Shown here: piece by piece, positions 1-12,400 of the stretch
Position numbering within the stretch: position 1 is the stretch's first letter
Layout of the letters: each line of letters begins with the position of its first letter
Origin: Nelumbo lutea
Lineage: Eukaryota > Streptophyta > Magnoliopsida > Proteales > Nelumbonaceae
Reading direction: 5' to 3'
Assembly (NCBI GenBank): GCA_022828595.1
Contig: JAKGHH010000001.1
Location: 211,185,848-211,249,847 of the forward strand
Length of the DNA stretch: 64,000 bases
The notes under the pieces: model-generated
The model's input: the letters and a program-made list of their open reading frames with translations, nothing else
Database searches by the model: none
Told to the model about the DNA's origin: nothing
Position numbers and translations under genes: made by a program

Positions 1-319
1 TTTCTTCCACTTCTCCAGTTTGGCTACTTCTAGAGCTTTAAATACAACCAAAACATCCACCATCACAGCATTTCCACATAGACTTTGCCTCCAACCAGCT
101 ATATCTATTTGAAAGAAAGGCCCCTTGCTAGAAAATTAAGGTGAGTAAATAGTCCATCATATATCACTCTTCATTAGTTCTCTCTTACAATCTAATGTAC
201 TATATGTGTAAAATTTAAATATCGGAATGAATCTAATGATCAAATATCAATCACTATTGTTGGCTCTGATGCAGTCTTTGGTAAATATGAAAAGGAAGAA
301 AACCATGTATGACTTAATC
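1..319. other. AT-rich non-coding flank
   Basis: No supported gene. This stretch lies downstream of the decayed hAT transposase on the - strand and shows no clear terminal inverted repeat. It is probably BAM8 intron or 5' flank, judging only from the BAM8 exons that follow on the + strand. Confidence 0.4.
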
Positions 320-3035
320 ATTTATGAAGGCCAAACAATTATCATTAGAAATGGCATGAAGCTTAAACAAAACAGTGTATTACCATTTTCAAATTTGTCA
401 ATATCTTCTAAATCTTCTTCAACATTAATTGCCTTCCATGATGACCGAGTCCAATCTCGAGTACATATAATTGCTTCTGCTACCTTAGGAGTCAAAGAGC
501 TCCTAAATGCATCAAACACTTGTCCTCCAATGCTAAAAGTAGGGGTGGATTCGAGCCGAGCCGAGCCGAACATTTGAGTATTCGATCTCAGCTCAGTAGG
601 AAAATGCAAGGCTCGAGCTTGGTTTGAATTGGAAATATGAGCTCGAGCTTCGTTCGATTACAAAATTCACAGGTTCGAGCTCGATAATGAACCTTCGAAG
701 TCCTAACTCCTATCTGTAAAGAAAACCCAAATCAGAAATAGATTTGAGCTTGAGCTGCTCGAACTTTGAAGTCCCAACTCCTATCTATAGAGAAGAACCC
801 CAAATCAGAGAAGAACTCACACAGCCATAACCCTTGGACCTGCTGCTGCCAGTGCTCTTGTTGGTGATGATAACTGCTTCAAGAAGTAGAGAAAGGAAGG
901 CGCAAATTGTTGTTGTTGGACGTCAGTTGTGAAAGCACTAAGAGGAGAACGGAAGCCTATTTTTCTACAGCTTTTTGTGTATTTTGTAATTGTAGCAGAG
1001 AGTGTGAGAGATCCAGAACCAGAGGCATTGAAACTCTGACTCTGAGAGTTGAGAGCTAAGAACTTGAGACCGAAAGGCTCCTCAGTCCTCCCACTTTTGA
1101 TAACTAGGTGAGAGCTGAGAGGGTGAGAGTGAGACCGTCGACCAGTGAGAGTTGTGGCCTGTGAGAGCAGAGCTGCAGTCTGTAGAGGAGAACGAAAGTC
1201 TGAAAGTCAAGGAAGAGAAAAAAGGGTTTAGCCGCTTAGGTTTTTTTGATTGAAGAAGATGAAATATTTTTCTCCCTCTCAAGTCTCGAAGAAGTATACT
1301 GTGTAGGGACCATGGTATAACTGTCCCTACCGATAAAATTTTCTAAAAGGGTATATATACTTATATATAATATGTATAATATAAATATATATGCTGATAT
1401 ACATATATAGAGGTTCGTTAGTCTTGCGAGCCTAACGAGCCGAACTTTAAAATGTTCGAACTCGGCTCGATTGATAGACGAGCCATATATGAAGCTTATA
1501 TTCGGCTCAAAGCTCGGTTTGGGTCGAGCCGAGCCGAGCTTTTCACAATTCGAACTCGAATAGCTTGTGAAAAGCTTGATTCATGTCCACCCCTAGCTAA
1601 AAGTAGACTTAAAAGCAACTGTGGAGATAGGAACTGCCAACACATCACGAGCCATCTATGAAAGGATAGGGAATCTAGGACTATTAACTTTCCGCCATCC
1701 TATAATATCAAAATCATCATTACCTTGTCTCTATTCAATATCTTCATTTAGATATTTATCCAACTCAAATTTAGCATCTCCCCCTCCATTTACCGACTTG
1801 TACTTCTTAAATCGAGACATCATCAGCATCTTCTTTGCTTGTGATTGTTGCTCATTCTCTGTTTCACTTGAAGTTGAACATTTGACCTTCTCATTGGTTT
1901 GACCACTTTGAGGTGCAATCATTCTCTTGTATTCATTATACAGCTCATACAAGGCTTCCCTGACTCTTTTGGCGAATTCTTGACCTTTGGCACCTTGATA
2001 TGTTTCATTATGTACAAACTCCATGTACTCTATTTTGTGCCAAGGGTCTAGAACAACTGCAATTTTGATCAACTTATTCATCTTTTCAATGTTCCCCCAA
2101 TATTTATCATACTTCCCTCCCTTTCATCCTCTCTGCCATATTCTATAAATTCTTGTCCTCACTATTTACCCATTATTGTAAATTTCATGGAAAACGTTGT
2201 TTGATGTAACATACAAGGAGCCTGAAACCTACAATTTGAGATCATAAAAATGTTGTAAAAATAGCACTAACCTCCTAACATTCTCCCAATCAAAATAATT
2301 TGGAATCCCAACCCCTATCTCAAGTTCACTTCTAAAATGAGGATCATGATCCTCAAACCTCTCAAAGACTCTTTCAAACTTTTGAGCTGCATCCAACATT
2401 AGGTAGGTCGAATTCCATTTAGTACTAACATTAAACACAACAAATTACTTTGAATCTTTCCAACCTCAACAATTTCTTTAAATTTTTGCAACCTAGCCAG
2501 GGATTGCCTCACATGCCTTACTGCCTCCCAAACACGACCAATAGATTCATCCATCTCTTTCAAGCCATCATCCGCGACTAGATCTATAATGTGTGCAATA
2601 CACCTCATATGAAGCAAATTTCCATCTAGAATACTAGTTCCACAATTAGCAATTTTTCTCTTCAAATATGTAATTGCAACATCATTTGAACTCGCATTGT
2701 CAACTGTAATTGTAAAGACTAAAGACTTTGTCAATCTCCCATTCAAGCAAACACTTGTCCACTGCCTTACCAATGGCTTTTCCTCTATGACTAGAAATTG
2801 GACAAGAATTAAGAATCTTTTTATTCAATTTCCAATCATTATCAATAAAGTGAACCCTTAAACACATGTAATTGATTCTTTGCAAAGAAGACCATGTGTC
2901 AGTGGTAAAACAAATCCTTTGACTTGAATTTTTTAGGAAATTCTTTAACTCCAATTTCTCATCTAAGAACAATTGGTAACAATCTCGAGCAATAGTCCAT
3001 CTAGATGGAATACGAAACCTAGGACAAGCAAGCAC
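320..3035 (-). pseudogene. hAT-family (RICESLEEPER-type) transposase, broken
   Basis: Translation in pieces on the - strand gives a zinc-finger-BED/RICESLEEPER-like hAT transposase, a nuclear DNA transposase. The order from the N-terminal side is: an RNase-H-like part with 'CFTTDTWSS' (about 2900); the 'ITVDNASSND' catalytic-region motif (about 2700); 'STKWNSTYLMLDAA' (about 2400); a DUF4413-like block (1731-2081); and the hATC dimerisation region, whose 'GGQVFDAFRSSLTPKV' part is at 440-515. It is dead: there are frame changes between blocks and in-frame stops at 1731-1733 and 1656-1658, and the hATC domain is split by a 1056-bp insertion at 540-1595. The N-terminal BED finger is missing because a LINE begins next to it near 3064. 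Confidence 0.88.
540..1595. mobile_element. Non-autonomous hAT element nested in hAT transposase
   Basis: The ends are a 10-bp terminal inverted repeat, TAGGGGTGGA at 540-549 and TCCACCCCTA at 1586-1595. The flanks are a perfect 8-bp target duplication, GCTAAAAG, at 532-539 and 1596-1603. An 8-bp duplication and a TAGGGGTG-type end are typical of hAT elements. The subterminal regions are rich in repeated CGAGC/GAGCCGAG motifs at both ends. No transposase coding is seen inside, so it must have been mobilised in trans. It sits in codons of the host transposase hATC domain. Confidence 0.9.
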
Positions 3036-3063
3036 AACCTGAGTTAGACCACTATCCCATTTT

Positions 3064-5950
3064 TTTCATCAGCAGAAAAAAAAAACTATTTTATTATGTT
3101 TGGATATAAATGAGGTTAGTACATCTTGACGACAAGAATGCTATCCCTACTAATCAAAATCAAGTTTACATAGAATTGCAAGAGTTGCTGTCTCATTACT
3201 CCATTTTTGGCAAGGGAATCAGCTAAATCATTTGCACTCGTTACCCACTTGAATTTGGCATTTATGTCCTTTGCAATCCTTTCCACTTCCCTTAAAACAT
3301 GTTTTGAGAATCCATGGGGTATGCCTATTGCAATTTTCCCATGAAATAACTACTTTTGAATCCTCCCTTCTACCTTAACATGTCTATAACCCAGTTGTTT
3401 TGCTAACCAAAAACCTTGCAGCAATGCCAATAATTCAGCCTTCAGGGAGTTTTCCATACCAATTGGCCCTGAAGATAAAGCCAAAATCCTACTCTTAGAG
3501 TTTTTGATTACCCCTTCTGTTCCTGTCATACCCAGGTTACCAGAGGAGCCTCCATCAAAATTCAATTTTACTTTGTTGGCTTCCGGGGGTTTCCACTCCA
3601 CTCTTATTCTTACTTTTTCTCTCGAGGACTATGCTATCTCAGTCTAGGCTCTTAAAATGTCAGTGACTGAGAAGTTTTGGAAGCTATGCTACCTTGAATT
3701 TTATGTTGTCTATTACCTCCTCCAAAGTTCTGCCTTTTCCAATAAAGATTCTATTATTCCTCTCTTCCCAAACCACACAACTGATTGCTGTCTTAGTAGC
3801 TCTCTAGAGTACTTTCCCTCTTTTCTTTGGTTGCCTCCAGAAGTTAGGATTGAAAATGCCCACCACATTTTGAGGGGGTCTCACCTGTAACCAAAAAGAG
3901 AACAAAAAAACTCCCAAATTTGATGCACAAAGGAATGGGAGATTAAATGGGAGAGGGTCTCATCACTACCCCTACATAAGAATCACATATGAGGAGAAAG
4001 GCAAGCAAAAGATTTTCAACCTCAAAAAGAGAAATAAGGTTTGATCTATCTACAGAGAACTGGGCGGATGACTAGGATTATGGCTCCCCACTATGTTCTG
4101 CCACACTTCCTCCACTTGACAACCTTTACTTTGGAACAGCCTTGCATTCTTTCCTGCCAAATCGACCAGAACATTGTTCCAGGAACCATTTGCCAGATTG
4201 CTTTTTGTATTCTTTCTTTCTTCTTAATACATTTTTCTTTTTCATTTGTTGCAAAAGAAGTTATGAAGGAGGGCGAGCAACCCTCAATCTAATACAAAAA
4301 GTGTCTCTATATGTGCACACAACATATACATTCAGCTCCTGTACATAGAAATCAAAATAAAATGGATGAGCAATTATCAGAAAAGTGGCTAGCCAGAATT
4401 CCTGCAAACAGCCTTGAATTGCCAGTCCATCTCCCCAAATTCCAGTCCACCCTGTTAATAATCACCTCCAAAGACTCAGACTTTGTCTCAAAGATTATGC
4501 AATTTCACTCCTTCCAAATTGCCCAAGGAATAGCAAAGACAGACATTTCCAAAGAAATTTCCCTTTAGCTGAGAACACACCCATCTTCCAAGATGAAAGT
4601 ATCTCAACCATGAATAGGGAAGAATCCATTGAATCTGAAATTGTTCAATGAAAGGATACCAAATTTAATAGGTGAAAGGGCAGTGAATTAACAAATGATG
4701 CACAGACTAAGATGCCAATATGCAGAAACAGCCCATGGCATCCAAAGCCATTCCCTGCCTCACAAGAGCTTCCACAATTTGGATCTTTTCCTTACCAGTA
4801 AACCGCACAAGAAATATGTTTTTTGTGGGAATTTGAGATTTTCAAAACCAAGACTAAGCAACCTTACCAGAAGGCCCCAATAATGAATGGTAACATGACT
4901 TGGTTGAGAATCATCTTTCTCCCCCACCCAGAACCGGGCATCTCTGCAAATAGGAGCAATCTTTATCTCATACAATCTGCCCAATGAATCTTCCAGGAAT
5001 GACTCTAAACTTTGACGGTAGCGCCCAAGGATCCACAGGTCAAGCAGGAATTGGGGGTGTAATCCAAGGGGAAAGGGGGAATATTTTCTGGGCTTACAGT
5101 GGTCCGATTGGGAGGGCTGATGCCACAAAGGCTGAGGTTTTGGCTGCACTCACAGGAATTCGCCTCGCCAAGCGGCTTGGATTATCATCCTTAACAATTA
5201 AAGGGGATTCTGCAAATGCTATAGTTTGGTTACAGGATAAGGGAGGGCCCTGGAGATTAGCCCACTTTTTAGCTGAAGCCAGGGACATCCTAGACTCCAT
5301 GAATGTGAAGTTGGTCTGGATTCCTAGGGAGCAAATTTCTGTTGCTGATTTCCTAGCAAAATCAGGGGTCTCTAGAGATTTCTTGTTTAGTGACAGTTGT
5401 TTGCCTTTGTAATCCGGCCAAGCCTCTCTTGGCTTCAGTACATCCTCTCATGTACTTCTGTTTGTTTCTTCTTTAATAAAAAGTTACCTTTGTTTCAAAA
5501 AAAAAAAAAAATCTTCCAGGAATGGTATTTGTCAATCACTTATGTTTCAATGAAAACTAGGGGCCCACACCACTTGGCCATTGAGCATTTCCACGAACTC
5601 ACTAATCAGCCCATCCTTGTTAGAAGCAATGGAAAACAGAGAGGGGAGAAGCTCACAAAGTGGTCGATCTGAACACCAAGAATCCTTCCAAAAATAGATA
5701 TTCCTGCCATCCCGGGGATAATATTTGATAAGCTGCTGGAATGGAATTTAGGCAGTCTAGACATAATCCCTTTCCACACACTAGTAGCATAAGACTATTA
5801 AGGATCAAGTGTGGTCCAGTCCATAGATGACCTTTCATTCTTGCACCCAATAATCTGCCGTGATAATCGACTCCTTTCTTGACTGAACCTCCACAGCCAC
5901 TAATTCCAGCTCCACCTTTAGATCTCTAATTCCAGTCTACATGAAATTTA
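3064..5950 (-). mobile_element. LINE (L1-like), 5'-truncated, - strand
   Basis: A decayed non-LTR retrotransposon read right to left. It has a late reverse-transcriptase/linker part ('IYFWKDSWCSD' near 5700), a zf-RVT region (4300-4950), a 'VVWEERNNRIFIGKGR' block (about 3730-3790) and a C-terminal RNase H ('VKLNFDGGSSGNLG' near 3560). Its 3' tail is an AT-rich run ending near 3064 ('CTGCTGATGAAAAAA' on the - strand). Several stops and frame breaks show it is inactive. It is interrupted by a + strand LINE at 5002-5510. I could not find its own target-site duplication, so both borders are approximate. Confidence 0.75.
5002..5510 (+). mobile_element. Short LINE 3' end with intact RNase H frame
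   Basis: A severely 5'-truncated LINE copy keeping only the C-terminal RNase H domain, an AATAAA-like region and a 14-A tail. It is flanked by a 14-bp duplication ATCTTCCAGGAATG at 4988-5001 and 5511-5524. The RNase H frame is open to the stop at 5410-5412 and keeps 'LNFDGSAQG', 'KAEVLAALTGI', 'IKGDSANA' and 'VADFLAKSG', which match the acidic positions of the L1-associated RNase H. It lies in a LINE of opposite orientation, so it is the younger insertion. Confidence 0.9.
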
Positions 5951-6448
5951 TAACCCATTGTTTATTGGATCTTTTCCAATTAAAATTGAAAATAGGAAAC
6001 AATTAAAAACAACTTGTGTGGCCATATGAAAAGTAGGCAAAGGCTGCTAGTTTAACTTGTTGATTGTAAATTGTAATTTAACTCTTTCAGTTGTTATATA
6101 GTTCTGAGTTTTAACAATAATATTAAAAATCATTATATTTAATGTATATATAATAAACTATTATTTATATGAGAAGTTTCCCTGAATCCCATCTGAGTCC
6201 ATGCAACACTGGTCTCCTTGCAATAGTCTCTGGTTGATCAATCATGCATGAGCTCCAAACAGTGGACTGCTATTTGAAATTGATATGCTATTCATGTTTA
6301 CAGTGATGATAAGTGTAGCTTATTTTTTATCCATCAAATTACTTAAAAGTTGCTCATCCTACACACATTTTCTTGTATTTTTATAGTGAGATACTTTTTT
6401 ATTATGTGGTATCTTGTGTTGACATCTATTATTTGGTAAATTGGACAG
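5951..6448. other. BAM8 intron sequence
   Basis: AT-rich sequence with no convincing coding or repeat structure. It ends in the acceptor ...TTGGACAG just before the first recognisable BAM8 exon. Confidence 0.5.
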
Positions 6449-9400
6449 CTTATACCAGATATTCATTCTGGAGATGATTTTTCAGGAACACCATATGTGC
6501 CTATCTATGTTATGCTCACTGTAAGTGAAAGTGATTGTTACTTTCTGATTTGATTCTTCATTTTTTAAACTTTGAATATGCAGTTGGTGAAGCAGTGGTC
6601 TAACATTTTTGTTTTCTGCTTTTTTTTTTTTTTAGTTTTTAAATTTTGTTCATAGTTGTTATCGGTCAATCTGTTTGGAAAGTATTATAAATCCTCGACT
6701 CTTACTGTGGCAGGCTGGTGTTATCAATACTTTCTGTCAGTTGGTTGATCCAGAAGGCATTAGACAGGAGTTAAAACATCTGAAGTCTTTACATGTAGAT
6801 GGAGTAGTTGTACATTGTTGGTGGGGTATTGTTGAAGGATGGAGTCCACAGAAATACATATGGTCCGGGTATAGAGATCTATTTAACATCATCCGAGAGG
6901 TCAAGCTGAAATTGCAGGTAACACAATCCCTGAACAAATCATGTTTTGATTGAGATCCCTTTGTTTATTCAACATGTCCAACAAATATCACATGTATGTT
7001 TGTGGGTTTATCGTCTGTTGTCTGTGTTGTGGAAATGCCGGTCACCCAAATATGGGAAACATGTCAGAAATGTCAGAAATATTGTAAAAATTATAGAAAT
7101 AGTGGAAACATTGCAAAAATATAGTATGATATTTTATGAAATGATAAGAGAAGCATAAGCATACCTTTTTAAATTATTATATTGTTCCTAATCATTAAAC
7201 AGAGCTAAGAAGCATGGGTTATAGACAAAAATAATACATTTATGAAGTTGTCTTATATACTTTAAGAATCAAAACTACATAATAGAATGAGTTCAAACAA
7301 AATTTAAATTCATGGAAAATCCAAATGACTCTAATAGATCAACCAAATGATCTATTACACAAACACAAACTAATATTTAACTTCATATTTGAAAAGAGTA
7401 TTGAGCTGGCTCAAATTGGTAATCATATCCATTAGGCCAGCAATAACATTGCTACTTCACAGATCCACAATATTGTCACCAAATTATGTTATAATGCTAT
7501 CTTTTGTACTCCACAAAGTGCTAGTGGTGTTCATTAGGGAATATGTCAATTCTAGTAAAACATCAGGTTGATATCCATGGAAATGGAAATATGTCATGGC
7601 AATATTAGGAAATTTATGAACATTTTAAACTATGCTTTGAACCTCTTGCCTGATTATTTTCTTTATGGAATACTGCTTTTATGGGCTATGGTAAATATCT
7701 TTTGTCCTAGTAGTTGAATGACCTAAAAACCTCTTTTTTTTTTTTTTTTTGCTTTTTTTGAAGGTTGTAATGCCATTTCATGAATGTGGGGGACACGGTT
7801 CTGGTGATATGTTGATCTCTCTCCCAAAGTGGGTTTTGGAGATTGGAAAAGATAACCAAGATATATTTTTCACAGATCGTGAAGGAAGGAGAAATACCCA
7901 GTGTTTGTCATGGGGCATTGACAAAGAACGGGTGCTAAAAGGAAGAACTGGTATTGAGGTAATATGTTATGAACTTTGTGGTAGTCTCTATATCTTTTAG
8001 AAGGATTTCTGTTGGGAATATGGGCTTTATTTTCTTTTTCATATTAGCTTTTCATTTATCAGTTAAAATTTATGCTACCATATGCATTGCATCTTAGTGT
8101 TGCATAAATTTGTGTCTAATATTTAAATTATCTTTGAGATTTAAAAAGTAGCTTTCATGTAATTTTATTATTCATTTGTTATTAATGTTATTATTTATAT
8201 ACAAGGTTCAAAGTATCGATACGATACGGGTTTCGGCCGTATCGTATTGGCACTTAGAAACATCCGAAACTCTATTTTTTTTGTAGTTTTTTTTCAAAGT
8301 TTTGTTTTTTGGAAAGCTTATAACCTGTTTTTTATTATTAAAAAAATTGGGGGTCCGAAACACCTGCAAACAGGCATTTCAGACCGTATCGCTTTCAAAA
8401 GATACGATACGATACGCCCGATACGGGGCGTGTCATATCGATATTTTGAACAATGCTTATATGTGAGATTTTTCTATTATTTGCATCTTTGCATATAACA
8501 TGGTTTTCAATTTCCCTGAAACAAAGTGAAGCATCCCTGATATTTTTCCCATTTTCTAAAGAGGTGAAATGAAAAATCTTGGAATAAAAAAAATTACAAA
8601 TATCTCTTGTTGTTACCTTGATACTTAAAAAGGATTGATACATTAGCAAAATTTTGAATTTGTTATGTGCAAAATATTCTAACTTGTTTTTCCAAAATCA
8701 ATTGGAAAATATTGTGGGACAGAGAAAATGCCCATAGCACATCTTTGTGCAAAACAAAGAAAAAGGTATTTGGATTTGTTGATAACTCAATATTTTGGAG
8801 AATAAAGATCATTTTGAATTTTTATTAAATAATTAATTTAATAATAAATAACTCTTTGTAATAATTAATTAAATATAAGTAATATAGTAATCATAATGAT
8901 AATCCTATCAGTCTTTAAGATTCTGGCTAAGGTGGCTAGTAGGCTGGAAAAACTAATGAGAAACTTTCTTTGGGAGCCGAGAGAGGAGAAGAAGGATCAT
9001 AGGGTTAGGTGGGAGGTGGTATGTAGAGATTGGGAATATAAGGATTAGGAACTTAGCACTACTAGGGAAATGGCTGTAGAGATTCTCATTGGAGAAAGAA
9101 AGACTGTGGGTTAAGATAATGGGAAGTATACATGGGCTAGCAAACAATGGATGGGACTCTGGGATCCTAGCAAGAACTACAAGAGCTTCTCCTTGGAAAG
9201 CTATTCAAGCCATCTTGCCCTTGTTCTACCCATGGGTTAGGTATGATTTACACTCAGGTAATCTCATTAAATTTTGGGAACATGTGTGAGTTGGGGACTC
9301 CTTTTTGAAAGATCAATTTCCAGGCCTCTTTGCTATCTCTATCCTTAAAAATGAACCAATTTCCTCTTTCCTTGTACCTTCTAATTCACCTTTTGGGTTC

Positions 9401-12400
9401 GGTTGGAATTTGAACTTGAGAAGAGATGTCAAGGACACAGAGTTAGCATGCATTTTAGCCTTACTATCCATTCTTGAAGGGGTCTTCATTGAGCCATCGA
9501 GGTCAGATAGTAGAATATGGATACTCACTCCCTCGGGTTCCTACATTTGTGCCTCTTTCTTCAAGGCCCTTTTACCCTCTTCTCCTATTGGATTGTCTTT
9601 TCCTATTAAAGAAGTGTGGTGTCGATCTATACCTCCAAAGGTTGAGTTCTTCTGTTGGGAAACCTTCTTGGAAAGAGTTAATACAGGGGATCTACTTCAA
9701 AGAAAAAGACACAATAGTTGTTTGTCTCCTCACTAGTGTGTCCTTTGTAAGTTTAATGGTGAGCCTGATATTATTTATTAATTTCTTGCCAGTTTGTTAA
9801 AGTCATTTGGGAATGGTTTACTTCTTTGTTTGGATGCAGGTGGACTTCCCTTTCGAATGTATAAAGCTTATTTACTTCCATGCCTAACTGGTCAACCAAA
9901 AGGGCCAAGATCATGTGGAGATGTGGTAGGGCTGCAGTGTGTTGGACTATTTGGGAGGAGAGAAATTCAAGGGTATTTTCAAATAAGGAGAGAAGCTTGG
10001 AAGCAACCCTGGAGACTATTCACATTAGGGTGATTCACTGGTTAAAAACCTTGGAATTGTTTGCAGTGTGTAGAGGAGATGGGCCGAATGGCCCATAGAC
10101 TGTCATTTCATGTTATGTTATGTTTCTCTTTGTTATGGGCCTTATTCTGGGCCCATACTCTGTAATGTTATGTTTTTTTGTATTTTTCTACCCATTCAAG
10201 GGCCTCTCTGTAATTTGTCAAAGATTAACATCTTAATAAAATGTTTAGAGTGTTAGAGTGAGGTTATGTTCGAACCTCTCACTCTCTAACACACATTGCC
10301 GCCAGCTCTCTCTCTCTCTTCCTCTCTTGTTTGCTTATTTTCTGTTTTGCATCTAATCTCAAACAGTTCCATACATCAAGTGAATTGTTTTTCAACTTGG
10401 TATTAGAGCGGGTCATTGCTTGGCGTATCCCTCATGTGGTTCTAGTTCAGCCAACTGCATGAGGAGGTTCTAGGGCTGAATATTTATAGTCATTCGCCTG
10501 GTTCTTGGAGGTCATTGGAGGGTGCCCAAGTTTTCTACACACTTGGAGAAGGGTTCGGTGACTAGGAAGAATCAGAGAGCAAGGTTTTCAACCTGATTTG
10601 AAATCAGAGAAAAGGGGATTTTGAAGTTAGCTCAGGGAACAAAGTGTTCGGCCTGGTTTGAAGTTCAAACCAGAGATACTGTAGTTTTTTTTTTCTCAGT
10701 TCTTTGCTGAGTTATCTTGTTATTTGGGAGGACTGTTAAAGCATTCAAAGCACACCTCCATTCGGCTCACTGTTGCTGGACTGATTCTACTCAGAAATTT
10801 CTGGGTTATTTTGGAAGTGTTGTTCGGCTGTTATTGGACTGCCAAACTGCTGAAAACTGATCTAAACTGAGTGGTACTAGTCTCATCTTCATCCCAGCCT
10901 CTTCTTGGACCTATACCGAACACTTTGAAGTGTTTTTTTCTAAGTTAACAGTAGGCTGTTAACTACTGCACACTAAGTGTCTAACAAAAGGTCTCTTAAG
11001 GACTGTGACCTTTCTTTCTCTCTTTGGGACAACAGCTGCTGGGAACATGAAATACCTTGTGATTGGAGGTTTGCTGGTTGTCCTTGAGGGCTGAAACAGT
11101 ACAGAAAGAGCTACCGCTGAGCTAGACTGTCACAACTATCAAGATTGGACTGATTTTGTGAGCTAGTTGTTGTTGCCTATTCAGCTCAACCTAAGCTCAT
11201 CAAGACCCCAGTACTTTGAGAACCTATTAAATCCTAATTGGAGCCTTTACATGATGGAGTTCTCAAACCTTGAAAACAAGAATGCTGCTGAATATGGGCA
11301 GATTTTGGGAGCCCCAGCCGATTCTATGTTGGCTGTAACTATAGTTAAACTTGATGGGACAAACTACTTGGCTTGGTCACAATCAGTGAAAATCCATATT
11401 TGTAGCAGAGGAAAATGGGGTTTTATTTCTGGAAGCAAGAAAGCTCTTCCAGAGGATGATCCATCTTATAAAAGATGGGTGCAAGAAAACTAACAGTGAT
11501 TGGGTGGCTTGTGAACTCAATGCAGCCACAGATTAGTTAGTATTATCTGTGGATGAACTCGGCTAAAGAAATCTGGGATAGTGTTGCAGAAACTTACTCC
11601 CAGAAGTTGAATGTTGCCAGAGCCTACAAACTGAGAAGTGATGTGAAGAATCTAAGGCAGGGGAAGAAGTCACTTGCAACATACTTCTCAGCCCTGAAAT
11701 CTCAATGGCAAGAGATTGGTTTGATAGAGGCTGTGACATGGGATACCCCTAAGGATGCTGAAACATACAGGAAATTGGTTGAAAGGAATAGGGTCTTTGA
11801 GTTCTTGACATGGCTGAATTCTGAATATGACATTACAAAGCAAAACATCTTGTCCAAGGAAGATGTTTCATTGTCTCAAGCATATGCTTTGTTCAGCAGT
11901 GAAGAAAGTAGGAGGCAAGTGCAGGTTCAAGGAGTCAGTATCAATGATCATTTTGCAAAATGTGGGAATTAAACCCAAAGGGGTTATAGGAGCTCCCAGT
12001 GGCACAGGAAAGGAGGTGGTGTGTGAATATTGCAAGAAGCCGGAACACAAAAAGGACAAGTGTTGGAAACTGGATCCCAATCTTGTCCCTATCAGATTCC
12101 AAAAGAAGAATGATAGTAAAAAGACAGGAAGTGCACATGTAGCCACAAGTACAGATACAAAGGTTGAGTCTACCAGTGCACAATTGGCAGCCATGAAAGC
12201 TGAATATGAGAAGTTTGGAAAGATGATCAACCAGCTTGAAGGTGTAACTTCATTATCCAACCCTTCTGGAAATCCAGCCACCACTGCATTTGCTCACTCA
12301 GGTATAAGGGCTTCTGCTAACCATGCATCCACCTCAGGTAATCTCAAAACCCCTTGGATCATAGACTCAGGTGCTTCTGATCACATGACCAACCTTTCCA

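Noticed and set aside
4760..5149. 129-codon - strand frame
   Set aside because: It crosses the junction between two oppositely oriented LINEs and matches no single protein.
1..6448. BZR1-domain exon of BAM8
   Set aside because: I looked for the basic DNA-binding region expected before the amylase domain; nothing in this stretch matches, so it is probably outside the window.
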